Part shown: positions 25,976 to 37,482 of the stretch, piece by piece | Layout of the letters: every line of letters starts with the position of its first letter | Numbering within the stretch: the stretch's first letter is position 1 | From: Jaapia argillacea MUCL 33604 | Lineage: Eukaryota > Basidiomycota > Agaricomycetes > Jaapiales > Jaapiaceae | DNA: 64,000 nt | Assembly (NCBI GenBank): GCA_000697665.1 | Contig: KL197725.1 | Location: 231,567-295,566 of the forward strand | Reading direction: 5' to 3' | Notes under the pieces: generated by a model | What the model was told of the DNA's origin: nothing | What the model saw: the letters and a program-made list of their open reading frames with translations, nothing else | Database searches by the model: none | Made by a program: the position numbers and the translations under genes

Positions 25976-26691
25976 CCTGGACCAGGGCCCTCATCAGTCA
26001 ATCAAGCCACTGGCGACATGAGTGTTTCCGATCTACGACGGGTGAGGAGGCGTTAAGAGCATCGGTATTGATCAGGTTTCCTTTGGTTTCCTTTTCCTAG
26101 TCATCGCGCAGTGGTACTTGTAGCACTCAAAGGACACATAGTTACGATTGGAGATACTTAGACCAGAGTGTATTATCATGTAGCACATCATCGCATTAGC
26201 ACATGTATTCTAGCCATACTATACCAGGAGACCCATCCTCACTACCGAACATTGTTCATTCTCAATCACGTCCCAAGGCCCATCACAGTGGTACATTGAA
26301 TGATGGACCGACTGTGTTGAGAGACCGACGCGACTTCGCCCTCATGAGATGACAAAACTCATGAGGAGAGTACCCTATCTGACAACGTGCTCAACGAGGA
26401 ATTTGTTACCATGACAAGGCTTGATATCGATGAGGATGCGTAGACCGTCTAGGTTTATTGCGCATATCTTCATGTGACGAGGTATATCTGGCGGTCGTTC
26501 AGCGAACATTGCAATCAACGGTATCAGATCGACGAAATCAGTCTCGAGCAGGATATCTCAACTATGACAGATCCTCACGAGAGGGGAGTAAGTTCGATAG
26601 AGGTTGTTGTACGTCGCGAGGCATCTTGATGATTGCTGTCGGGACTTGAACGAGAAAATAGGATGCCAATTTGTGGAGCCTCAAGGGCGGC
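25976..26691. other. Intergenic region
   Basis: This holds the 3' flank of gene G and the left flank of the TIR element. I see no gene, repeat or RNA in it. Confidence 0.4.
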
Positions 26692-28949
26692 GCATCGGGA
26701 AAAACCTCCCGCGCTAACCTAAAGTAAATTAGGTTCCATTAGTCCTAAACGCTTGCTAAAGGTGCTCTTGCAACTAATTCCAACTAATCGAAACTTTCGC
26801 AGGCTGAGTTCAACTAAGGCGACTATCTACGGATGGATACATGTAGAAGGGGTGCATGTCTGGGCCAATACTGTATATATCAGTCTGTATCAAGACATAA
26901 TAGTGTTGGTAGTACACGAAATGCGATGATGTTGTGAGATTGATGAAGGGAGGAGGGATATACGCAAACGAAACAACGAACGAAAGACAAAAAGGTAGAA
27001 TAATGCATGGAGGATGCCAGTGAAGCGCCGTCGAGTGATGATGACAGTCCAATGTACAGCGAGCCATTAGTATTGCCGGACCGCCGTTGTCGAGACTGCC
27101 GGGCCACTAAATAGGGGAAAACCTGAAAAGATAGAAAATTGAGACGAGAATGGAAGTCGACGAGAGGCGAGGACATCGCCAGCAGTAATAAAGAGATCAG
27201 AGGAGAGACCAATGGCGCTACCAAACCACCGGCGCAGCGGAAACAAAAGCTTCCCGACTAATCTTGGATTTTGGGCATGCCGACTGGAGCTTGAGTTCCA
27301 CGGCCATCATCACCAGGCGGGTATAGCGACTGTGGGTGACCTGGATCTCTTCGCCATCAGGTGGTGTGGGGGCGATGCCGACGTGGCGGGCGACGACAGT
27401 GAAAAGGTTCGTGGCGTTACGAGGGTCGTAGGTGACCTTGGCGGGAACGGGGGGAGGTGGTAACAGGTTCTGGACGGGCTTGGGTGGTGATTTCCGAATG
27501 GGTATGGGGATGACTGGTATTGAGATGGCGTTGGATTCGAATGACAGAGTCGGCTGTTCGGGAATATGAGGGGGTAGGGCGTATGTCGGGTGGGGACCAG
27601 AGCCAATGAAATCTTTCATGAGGGTACCCAGATGGCAAACAAAAGGGTGGGATGAAGGGGTGCCAGAGATGTTCGTTTGTAGCAGCAGTGAATTCAGCAT
27701 GCAGGGTTATATCGAACGTGAGGCATCCAGTATTGCGGACGGCCAAGGGCGCAGATTCTCTAAGTCCTGAGAATGAAGCGGAGCTTAAATTTGGTTGGTT
27801 GAGTGTCGGGAGCTTTCACTAGCTCGTCCTCTCGCCACGTCTCCTCTCGCCGCATCGTTGTCAACGACGATGCTATCTCTCTCCCCTCATCGACGACAAC
27901 TCTGTCGATCCCCTTACCTTGACTTTGGGACCATCCCACTTTCCCACTACTGTCTTCAACCCGCGTGATGCAACACGATGCAAGTGAGTTTTTATCAGTT
28001 TGTCTGCCTACACACCCCATCTCCTCACGTATTCGGGTAATGTTGATTATAACAGGTGGCCGGCAGCAGATCTCAAGTCCGAGCGGCAGCTCGCGTCCCC
28101 GCCTTTTCCTTTCCTTGCGCGCCACGGTACGTGAATTTTCTTGCATTGGTACCTTACTCCTTCTCTAGCCGTGCCTTCCCCTTGCCGTACATGCAAGGTT
28201 CACCACAGCGGTCTGATGGGTGACGACCACCATGGGATTTGGCTCGAGTTAGAGCATTGTATCTGGTATGTTGATGCCCCCATGTTCTCAGACCCGTTAT
28301 AACGTGCTTCTCGTTGTTGTCACAGCCCACCCCTATTCCGCCACATTACTGTCATCCCCTCGATACCATCCGCTGAGCCGACGCGATACCCATACCTGGT
28401 AAGTGCTAGCCTCGCTCACCTTGGTGCCCGTGCTAATCTTCATCCCGTTGTAGGTGCCTCTCCAATCCCGAGTAGAATTGGGCTCTTCGCTGATATCTGT
28501 AAGTTTTTCTATCTCATTTGGTATTAATTTGTTGCTTGATACTTCATTCTATCGCGCAGTTCCTGCCGCCATGCCCATGATGCCTCCGCCATGTTGTCGG
28601 GATCCGCAATAGTTTGGCTTGTGGCTGTTAGGGTTTAGGATCGACGTTGATGTTTGGTGACTCCAATAACATACTTTGTAGTGCCCTATGTATTAGCTAT
28701 ACTTGACAATGATAGTTACTTCGATTCCTCTCCTGTGCAGCTTTACATGGATTATTGAGTAATTACCTGCAAGAAATAAAGAATAATTGTCTGCTCATCT
28801 TCGACTAAGCCACCTAAGCGAGCTAATCGTCGACGATTAGTAGGGAACCTACCTAATTAGCTCTAATCAACTTATCTGGCTAATCGGGGCTTATCAGAGC
28901 TATTTAGATATAATTAGGTCTAATTAGGGCGGGAGGTTTTTCCCGATGC
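26692..28949. mobile_element. 2.26-kb DNA element with 21-bp terminal inverted repeats, non-autonomous
   Basis: A 21-bp sequence starting GCATCGGGAAAAACC at 26692-26712 recurs exactly inverted at 28929-28949. Both ends are followed inward by many short CTAAT/ATTAG motifs, typical of subterminal transposase sites. No transposase is recognisable. I cannot see a clean target duplication, so the superfamily is left open. Inside are a minus-strand frame (27218-27700) and a plus-strand stretch (about 27960-28620) with several GT...AG pairs; either could be captured host sequence. Confidence 0.65.
27218..27700 (-). CDS. Hypothetical 160-aa frame inside the TIR element
   Basis: The open frame has a Pro-rich middle (PIPIRKSPPKPVQNLLPPPPVPAK) followed by a more ordered-looking end (NATNLFTVVARHVGIAP..., RLVMMAVELKLQ). 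I do not recognise it. Codon composition is Pro/His/Ser-rich like other chance frames here, but the length and the change in character suggest it could be a captured exon. It may be non-coding. Confidence 0.25.
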   Translation of the reverse strand: MLNSLLLQTNISGTPSSHPFVCHLGTLMKDFIGSGPHPTYALPPHIPEQPTLSFESNAISIPVIPIPIRKSPPKPVQNLLPPPPVPAKVTYDPRNATNLFTVVARHVGIAPTPPDGEEIQVTHSRYTRLVMMAVELKLQSACPKSKISREAFVSAAPVVW

Positions 28950-29505
28950 ACTCAGAGTCCGATGGTCTCGTTTTGGATTCGATCCAACTTGTAGTGCCAC
29001 CCCAAGCCAACCATAATCTTTGCAATTCGTCGGTTTCACGCCATGAGAGGATTGAGGCAAACAAAGAAGACCAAGCCAGTGCACAACAAGCATTGGATTG
29101 GGCAAAAGCCATAAGGCTTTTCGACTCAGCGACACATTCCCTGGTTGTGAGGGTGGTCTGAACTGAGCCGCAACGGGTGGGAGGGCAAGAAAGGGTGAGG
29201 AGGGAGGGAGAACTTGCTACCCATCGCGGCAACCTACACTAGACCGAGAGTGATGTGCCTCAAAGCCAATACATGAAATTATGAGTCCGAAGTGTCGAGG
29301 GCAACTCAGCTGGGTGCATCAAAACCTTGCCACCCAAAAACCCAGTGGGAAAAAGGGCAGTCAAGGAAAGCTACCAACTGGTGCGGAAGGGGGATGCAGA
29401 TTCTAGCAGAATCACGAGACACTTTGAGAAATTGAAGGTGGAGCCATGTCACAATCTGTAGGTGAGGAATGATATACTATGGTGAGCATCAAGATCTGGA
29501 GAAAA
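28950..29505. other. Repeat-derived sequence left of the assembly gap
   Basis: 29015-29170 is a 156-bp unit repeated almost exactly at 30352-30507 beyond the gap, same orientation. The remainder up to the N run shows no gene. Confidence 0.6.
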
Positions 29506-30241
29506 NNNNNNNNNNNNNNNNNNNNNNNNNNNNNNNNNNNNNNNNNNNNNNNNNNNNNNNNNNNNNNNNNNNNNNNNNNNNNNNNNNNNNNNNNNNNNNN
29601 NNNNNNNNNNNNNNNNNNNNNNNNNNNNNNNNNNNNNNNNNNNNNNNNNNNNNNNNNNNNNNNNNNNNNNNNNNNNNNNNNNNNNNNNNNNNNNNNNNNN
29701 NNNNNNNNNNNNNNNNNNNNNNNNNNNNNNNNNNNNNNNNNNNNNNNNNNNNNNNNNNNNNNNNNNNNNNNNNNNNNNNNNNNNNNNNNNNNNNNNNNNN
29801 NNNNNNNNNNNNNNNNNNNNNNNNNNNNNNNNNNNNNNNNNNNNNNNNNNNNNNNNNNNNNNNNNNNNNNNNNNNNNNNNNNNNNNNNNNNNNNNNNNNN
29901 NNNNNNNNNNNNNNNNNNNNNNNNNNNNNNNNNNNNNNNNNNNNNNNNNNNNNNNNNNNNNNNNNNNNNNNNNNNNNNNNNNNNNNNNNNNNNNNNNNNN
30001 NNNNNNNNNNNNNNNNNNNNNNNNNNNNNNNNNNNNNNNNNNNNNNNNNNNNNNNNNNNNNNNNNNNNNNNNNNNNNNNNNNNNNNNNNNNNNNNNNNNN
30101 NNNNNNNNNNNNNNNNNNNNNNNNNNNNNNNNNNNNNNNNNNNNNNNNNNNNNNNNNNNNNNNNNNNNNNNNNNNNNNNNNNNNNNNNNNNNNNNNNNNN
30201 NNNNNNNNNNNNNNNNNNNNNNNNNNNNNNNNNNNNNNNNN
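29506..30241. other. Assembly gap (736 N)
   Basis: Unsequenced. It is bordered by direct repeats and minisatellites, which probably broke the assembly. Frames crossing it are meaningless. Confidence 0.99.
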
Positions 30242-30507
30242 GTCCAACTCGTGCGAAGACCCCAATCTGGGTTCGAATCCTCCATCGCTCTGCTTCCTCC
30301 GCTTGTTCCTCACTACATTCCCCTTGCTCATCGTCACATCACCGAGATTACAATCTTTGCAATTCGTCGGTTTCACGCCATGAGAGGATTGAGGCAAACA
30401 AAGAAGACCAAGCCGGTGCACAACAAGCATTGGATTGGGCAAAAGCCATAAGGCTTTTCGACTCAGCAACACATTCCCTGGTTGTGAGGGTGGTCTGAAC
30501 TGAGCCG
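30242..30507 (+). repeat. Composite direct repeat (unit a + unit b) right of the gap
   Basis: Unit a (30242-30351) recurs at 31889-32000; unit b (30352-30507) recurs at 29015-29170. Unit a contains GGGTTCGAATCC, an exact match to a tRNA B-box, but without a foldable tRNA around it. The pair may be parts of a longer repeated element split by the gap and the minisatellites. Confidence 0.7.
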
Positions 30508-30630
30508 CGACACCCAAAAATTAGGAGTCAGACTAGCTGGGATGTTAACACTCTTGATGGAGAAGACTAGTCAGCGTACCTGAAGGATAGAATTGGCACT
30601 GTGAGAGAATGAAGATGGGTTCAGTCAGTT

Positions 30631-31085
30631 GGGCATCTGCACTGGTGACAGAGTGGCCTAATTGAGAGCAGTCATCCACCTGCACATGTGGGCATCTGTA
30701 CTGGAGACAGGATGGCGTTAACGGAGCAGTCATCCACCTGCACGTGTGGGCATCTGTACTGGAGACAGGACAGCATTAACGGAGCAGTCATCTACCTGCT
30801 CAGATGGGCATCTGTACTGAAGACAGGACAGCGTTAATGGAGCAGTCATCCACCTGCTCAGATGGGCATCTGCACTGGAGACAGGACAGTGTTAATGGAG
30901 CAGTCATCCACCTGCACGTATGGGCATCTGCACTGGAGACAGGATGGCATTAACGGAGCAGTCATCCACCTGCACGTATGGGCATCTGTACTGGTGACAG
31001 AGAGGCATACTTGGGAGCAGTCATCCGTCTACTCAGGCGGGCATCTGCAAGTGTGGTTACAAGACAGGGATGCATTTGGGAGTAG
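30631..31085 (+). repeat. Minisatellite, 58-bp unit, about 7-8 copies
   Basis: Units start at 30631, 30690, 30748, 30806, 30864, 30922, 30980 and 31039. Each carries GGGCATCTG(C/T)ACTGG, GACAG and GAGCAGTCATCC. The units are about 85-95 percent alike. Only chance frames run through it. Confidence 0.92.
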
Positions 31086-31090
31086 ATTAG

Positions 31091-31500
31091 GCTCTCGCAA
31101 ACCCAACATGGGTCAATGCAGTAAGCTCTCGCCAAGGGGGAAAAGAGCAATAAATGGTCTCTTGCAAAGCAGAAACAGGCACTAGATAAGCTCTCGCAAA
31201 GCAGAAACAAGTGACAAATAGGCTCGTGCAAACCAGAGACAAATGATGGTTAGGCACTCGCAAAGCAGAAACAGGCAATGGTGAGGCTCTCACAATGCAG
31301 AAGCAGACAACAGTTAGGTTCTCGCAAAGCAGAAACCAGCAGTGAGAAAGCTCTTGCAAAAAGGCAAAAATAGGTAATGGACAGGCTCAAGCAAAGCAGA
31401 AATCAAGAGCAAGTAGGCTCAAGCACAGGAGAAACGGGCAATGGATAGCCTCTTGCAACACATAAAGGCAATGAATAAACTCTCTCAAAGCAGAGATGAA
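31091..31500 (+). repeat. Minisatellite, 32-bp unit, about 13 copies
   Basis: Directly after the 58-bp array, a different unit GCTCTCGCAAAGCAGAAACA plus about 12 variable bases repeats every 31-35 bp. The copies drift toward the right end. It is non-coding. Confidence 0.9.
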
Positions 31501-32049
31501 ACTTCAAAATGACAGGTATATTCTCACAGAGAATGAGCAAAGAAACAGAAAAGGAAAATTACTAGCACCGGAATGCTACATCTTCACCTGCAGCAAAACA
31601 ATCCTAACACACGTCGAGCTGGCCTGGCACTGGACACCAATGAGTTTGACCATAGAACAGACTCACCGAGCTTCGTCCATGACTACATAGGCAAAGGCCA
31701 GTGACACATCGCGAGGGCTCGAGATACCCATATTTAAGGAGCTGGCCTAGATAGCCAAATACATTGACTTGTACAGCAGTAGTAGAGATGAAAAGCTGAG
31801 CTGTAGAGTGAGGCACGAAGCCCGAGCAAGAGTTATCAGCAGCGAGCAACGTTGTGGCAGGAGACAACGAGCGACTGATGCCTGATTTGTCCAACTCGTG
31901 CGAAGACCCCAATCTGGGTTCGAATCCTCCATCGCTCTGCTTCCTCCGCTCGTTCCTCACTACATTCCCCTTGCTCATCGTCACATCACCGAGATTACAA
32001 GTTAACCACATCCTACCCAACACATCCCTCTGGCCCTCATAAGATCTAG
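31501..32049. other. Spacer with repeat unit a
   Basis: 31889-32000 is the second copy of unit a of the gap-flanking repeat. The rest shows no gene. The right arm of inverted duplication I starts at about 32050. Confidence 0.55.
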
Positions 32050-32065
32050 CCTTCTAGAATCACCC

Positions 32066-33890
32066 ATGTCTCATACAAAGTCCTTGGACGATGAATTGGT
32101 CGAGCTCCGTCAGCAAGTCAATGAAGCTGAGGAGTGCGACCACGCACTCAACGGGCGATACGAAGCGTTGAACACTCGCATTCAAGATCTGGCCGTGGAG
32201 CGAGGCCGTGTTGGGAATCGGTGTCAGGCTTTGGAGGCTCGTCTCCAGGATGGTCTTTGTGCCAAATGCTGGATCGATATCCCTTCAGTAAGCGAACGTC
32301 GCCATCTTCGACCGCGTTGCTGAGATGATTCACTTTCAGAATGCCAACGGAGGTTCTGACCTACCGACAAGCAATTCATCTCCTAGCATCCCCCAACTTT
32401 CGGAGCCTGAGAGCAGTCTGTCGAACCAACCAAACACATTGGCCCACCTTGTATCCCAACCTATGGCATCCCCCAAACCGACGTCGGCCACAGAGGGTAT
32501 TGCTCAGTTCGGCAAATCAACACAACACGTTAACAATACTCGCCTCTCCAGCCAACCATCGCATTTTGGCAAGGCAGTTGCCTCGGTAACCCACTATCGT
32601 ACCATGTCAACTTCTCCACCTTCCGAAGTCTCTGCGATATCTAGCTCCACTTCGGCTCGGCAATCCCGACCTGTTGTGGTCCTGGGCCTTTCTGGGAACG
32701 AACACACGACGGTTCTGTCAGAAGCGACTGCCTCGTCGTCGCAGCAGCCATCGATTCCGAACACAACCTCGGCTCATCTGAACGAGACTTCAGGCCCGTT
32801 TACCGCTCCACCGCCTGGTAGCAACAGTCTTCCCGCCTCATCCTCCTCACGTCTGCCTAGTCACGAAGATGTCTCTGCCCCTGAAACCATGGTTGGGTAT
32901 TCCGAACTTGCCGTTGTCTCAGGACCTGTTTCGACAGCACCGAGCCCTAAAGAATCTCAGCCTCGAGGACGTGGACCTTTTTCATCACGAATTCCTATTC
33001 GAACCATCCCTGCGGCATGTCAACGCACTGAGGACGCTCGTCTTGGCCTCTCGATGTCACTTAGAACGACTGGCACAACGCCTTCTACTGTGGCAAAACG
33101 CTCCCGTCGTCAGGTTTCGTCCTCAAAGAAGGCTGTTAGTCCTCAGACCTCAGGCTCGAAGGAGTCGTCGGCGCAATCCAAAATCAAGAGTCGCACAACT
33201 TCGAACTTTTCTGCTTCTTCGGCCTTCCCAGGTACTGCTCCCGCGTCTTTGTCTCCCGCGACCCATCGCAACGACCCTATGGAGTATCCAGGTCAACAGT
33301 TCCAACACACTTTGGCTAATGACATCAATACATCTTCTCGTCCCGCTCCTCTCAGCCCTAATCAGTTCAACGAGTTTGGTTTTCCACTCGCTATGAGGAT
33401 GCCTCCCTACACCTACAATGTCGCCTCATTGTCGACATCAGCGGGCAGAATGGTTCATTCTCCCCCCACGCTCATCTCTTCACACGTTCCCGAGACCAAG
33501 CCGTCCTCTTTGCGTCCACCTATCCCCGAATCCACCCTGCTCCTGTCTCCCGGAAAGCGGGTCCGAGGTGCTGATTCTAAAGATGGCGACAACATTTCCC
33601 AGAAGCGCAGGAAGCTCTCATCACCGCCGGTCAAAGTCAAGGCAGAGGAAGACGAGGACAGCAGCATTCATCTCAACGCTGTAGCGGGACCTTCGCACCA
33701 AGACGTCTACCGAGGACCAGTCGACATGAACCATCCCCCAGGAGAAATATGGTCGGATTTTTCTGAGAATGTGAGCCAAGTTTTTGGTCGTATCCCAATG
33801 TCCGTCCTCACTCTTGTCTAGATCCAGTCACAAGCTTCGAATAGCGCCCATGGGCGAAACAGTAGATCAGATGTGCTCAGGCGACAGTAG
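32066..33890 (+). CDS. F2: coiled-coil plus disordered protein, partner copy of F1
   Basis: The preferred model has three exons (32066-32287, 32340-33770, 33822-33890), 573 aa. The N-terminal MSHTKSLDDELVELRQQVNEAEE is a coiled coil like F1, with a CAKC pair near residue 66. A long Ser/Pro/Thr-rich region follows, with basic KRSRRQ and QKRRKLSSPP motifs and the conserved DVYRGPVDMNHPPGEIW. A GTGAGC...CTTGTCTAG intron near the end, if retained, stops at 33821; if spliced, it adds QSQASNSAHGR..., matching F1. Against F1 it has many in-frame length differences, far more divergence than the kinase copies in the same arms. Function unknown. Confidence 0.72.
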
Positions 33891-34420
33891 ACACATAGTT
33901 TCCCTATTCATATCTTGTAACCTTCTTCCCATCGACTTGTACCATAGAAGTCTTTTCTTCCTTCCAATGACCGAAATTCTTGAACATGTACTTCATCCTT
34001 CTATACAATCCACAGACGAATCTATTGCCCGTACTTCACCATCATCTGGGCTATGAATTCAATTTACGACTAGCTGACGACATACGGCTGGCGGGTGTCT
34101 TGGGTATCGAGGTCGTCAGCCGCTCCCGACGAGATAAACACATGAAAACCGACGTGGTATAAGAGTTGCGACTAACTTGTTTCTGAGCACTATCATTTCT
34201 TCTCTTCCTCCTCATCATCCCCTCTGCTTTTGTGACGCACTGCCTTCACTCTGCCGCTGTATTCTTGAGGTGAGGATCATGCTCACAGAGTTGTTGATGC
34301 CCAACATTTCTGACTCGTCACTATCTCTACCTCCAGCTCGGCGGCTGACAGCAACTTGAATGGTGCCAAGTCTCGGACTACCACGGTGCGCTTTCTATTT
34401 GCCCTTCTTTCTCAAACACA
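33891..34420. other. Intergenic part of right arm
   Basis: This is the mirror of about 21760-22313. Short frames here are not conserved between arms. No gene is seen. Confidence 0.45.
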
Positions 34421-35600
34421 CTGGCTTCAAGTCGTTTCCGTGTCTTATCGACGCGGCGAGGTCTTCCCTCGATGCCCCAATTTCTTGACTTCATGGGTCT
34501 GCTGACCAAATTCGTTTGGCTGGTGGGTCTGTGAGGTATGACGGAAGATGGGAATATGCTAGAGGGGTGGCTTTGTAGCCGACGGCTTCAAACTTGTCTC
34601 TGCGATGTCTCGACAACGCGGCGGAGCTATACCCAAGCCTTGATGTTCCATGCCTGGTGGAAAGGGGCGGCTCTGTAGCCGACAAGGGGACTGCTCTCAG
34701 TGTTCTTTTTATTTCTCTCTCGATCTGTCATTTTCAAAATGCGCTGGTCTGATAGCTGTCTCCGCGTCTCTATCATGATGACGCGGCGAGATCCACGCTT
34801 GTTGCCCCAAATTCCTGACCCCGCAACTCTGCCTGTCGGGATTGTCGGGAGGCCAGTTGGGCGGTGGGGGTGATGGAAGATGGACATCTGCACAAGTGGA
34901 GGTCTTGTAGCTGATGGTTTCGAACCTGTCTCCGAGTCGTTTCGACTCGGCGAAGCTATACCTAAGCCAGATGCTCGTGCCTGGTGGAAAAGGGCGGCTT
35001 TGTAGCTGACGGGGGGTCGAGTGTGGGACCACTCCCAGTGCGTTTTTCTCTCCTTGGTCTCTCTGGTTTCATAAGTGCACTGGCTTCAAACCGTCTCCGT
35101 GTCCTCTGGATGCGGCGAGGCCTATCTTTGCTGCCCCAAATTCCTGATCCCGCAACTCTGTCTACCTACGCGGGTAGGCCAGTTGGGCCGTGGGGATGAT
35201 GGGAGATGGACATCTGCTCAAGGAGGACTTCGTAGCTGACGGTTTCAAACCTGCCTCCGAGTCTTATGGACTCGGCGAAGCTATACCTGAGCCAGATGCT
35301 TGTTCCTGGTGGAATAGGGGTGCTTCGTAGCTGGCAGGCGACCCAGTCCGGGACTACTCCCAGTGCCTTTTCTCGAGTTTCCCACCCCGTTCCCCCTTAC
35401 CACTGAGCCCTGGACAAAACCCGTCTCCGTGTCTCATCGAAGCGGCGAATCTGATCTCTTTGTTGCCCCAAATTCCTGACCCCGCAACTCTGTCTGCCTG
35501 GTATACGGGGAGGCCAGTTGGTCCGTGAGGTGTGATGGAAGATGGACATCTGCACAAGGAAGGGTTTGGAGCCGGACGGCGAGTACACCCAGTCGATGGA
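34420..35600 (+). repeat. Tandem array of about 330-bp hairpin-bearing units (right arm)
   Basis: This is the mirror image of the left-arm array; stretches such as 34491-34900 are almost identical to it. Stem-loops lie near 34437, 34600, 34757, 34928, 35095, 35253 and 35426. Stems include CCGAGTC/GACTCGG and CCGCGTC/GACGCGG, always inside the constant frame TCNCCG...CGGCGA. Confidence 0.75.
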
Positions 35601-36152
35601 GTGATTGCACATGCTCTTAGCGGTGAGTCTCTCCACTTATCGAGACGAGATTTGAATTACTCATACTGCTTCCCCGGTCGGGCGAAATGCAAGTTTTGCT
35701 CGGCTGGTGAGTTTAACTCTCTTCTAGGATTTCTTCTCGCGCTAATGCTGGTTTCTCCACAACATATATGCAGGTGGTGGTCGATTACCTTTTGTCCTTC
35801 TCTGGGAGGCGAGTAAACTTCCTATCTTTGATAGATCGATTCACTCATACAGTTGTCGTCTCGGGTGAGTTTGGGCGTACATCCAGTCAAGGAGCTGGTG
35901 ACCGGTGACCCTTCAGGTCAGCAACGAGTCATTCGCTCTTTTCTGGTATGTCGTGCTGTCTTTGGTTTCTCCACAACCCAGGCGTGATCGTTACTCGGTT
36001 TTCCATCCTTCCGGGTGAGTCACCACTCGTAGTCGACAAATCACATCGCTCACACTGTTGTTATCTCGGTTAAGCATAAAATTCGAGGATCAACCATTGA
36101 GGACGACCAGGTCACGGATGGTCTGGGAAACCAGGGAAAGGGGGATTGTACA
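35601..36152. other. 3' flank of PK-C in right arm
   Basis: It includes the edge module with CGGCTGGTGAG (about 35.70 kb) and sequence matching 20050-20460 of the left arm. No gene is seen. Confidence 0.5.
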
Positions 36153-37482
36153 TCATTTGCCATCACCTATAGATATGCTCTTTACCTCCCTCGTGCGGAT
36201 ACACAGCTCAATCCATCTCCAAACGCAATTGATATTTGGTCTCTCAAGAGGATCCTGTTTCCAGCAGCTTTCGATTATATCCCACATATCGTCGGGAATG
36301 TGCTCCTTAGCCGCGGGTCGTGGGGGTCTGAATCCGTTGAGAACGTCGCTAACGGCTGTGTTTGCTCTGACCGTAGGGAACGGAGGGCGCCCGGTATAAA
36401 CCTACGGACAAAATGGTGGTGAGTTGACCGAACGCACCCGAGAAACCAAGCGTACCTCATACATAGTCATGCCGAAACTGTATACATCACCAGCCGTGGT
36501 GAACATGTCTATTGCCCTTTGCTTGGTCAGGATCTCAGGAGCGAACCAACGGTACGTGTCTCTGGGAGTGAAACTACCCCACATAGCTTCCGTAACTTTG
36601 CCGATGCCAACATCTGTTAAGCAGGCATGACCGGAAGAGTCGACCAGAATGTTTCCCTTGATTCAAAGTGATCAGGTAAAATGAGAAGGAGGCAGGAGGG
36701 AGAATACTCACTCCCGTAACGCAGCCGTGTGGAAGGGGCGGCGAGAGGTTGTGCAAGTAGTCCAAGCCACAAGCAACATCCAGAAACTAACCGGGTTTGT
36801 CACACACCCAATCAGTCGAATGCAACAACGGGGGCTCGTGACAAAAGTGAATCGGACTTACCAAGGGGATTAGATCCACCTGGCCTGAGTAACTCTTCGA
36901 GTAGTTGTTGATATTCCGATTTTCGTAAAACGGAAGGACCAAGGAAGGGAGTAGGGAGAGATACGATGGTTGAACGTTTGCATGCCATGTCACACCCAGA
37001 AAGGCAACAACGTTGGGGTGGTGGACCTCCTTCCACCGATCCAACTGGTCGAATAATGCCTAGCGAAAGAAATTGGTAGGGGTTGAGCTGCCAGATGCAA
37101 CTTGTAAGCGAATGAAGGCGCACATTTGTAAATCTTTCTGCCCGATCCTTGAACTCGAATGGTCTTGGCCACCATGCCTTGACGACAACAGCCTTTCCAT
37201 CATAGTCACCATAGTAGCAACGGGCGATTGCAGTCCATCCGTAATCGTGATGTCCACTTCGGAGTAGGTGTTCGTTGGGAATAACATAACTTTGCTCTCT
37301 GGAATTTCTTGTACCCGACTGTGCGAGAGGGAGTTATGACCGACGTGAGTGCGTATTGCGAAATGGTAAATGGCGAACAATGGCAAGGAAGAGGTGATAC
37401 TCACATTGGAGGGACGTTCTGATATAATGGTGGGGTCGCGTGGGTCGTCGATACCGGGAGTGAATTGCACTTCACGAAACAT
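36153..37482 (-). CDS. TKL-like kinase-fold protein PK-C, predicted pseudokinase
   Basis: Six phase-0 exons (37482-37405, 37318-37124, 37059-36862, 36786-36712, 36656-36456, 36401-36153) encode 331 aa, exon for exon the same lengths as PK-B. The start is MFREVQFTPGIDDPRD. VVVKAWWP is present. The catalytic loop is HGCVTG plus GNILVD, so Asp is Cys and Lys is Thr. TDVGIG, RWFAPEI and GDVYSFGMTMYE follow. The frame is whole, so both inverted copies were kept open after duplication although each lacks the catalytic base. Its upstream region shares the CRE site with PK-B. Confidence 0.87.

Noticed and set aside
30242-30300. Possible tRNA from the GGGTTCGAATCC box (also at 31920)
   Set aside because: The T-stem pairs poorly and no A-box or acceptor stem can be folded; at most a B-box relic.
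29449-30517. Long frames across the N run on both strands
   Set aside because: They exist only because N has no stop codons.
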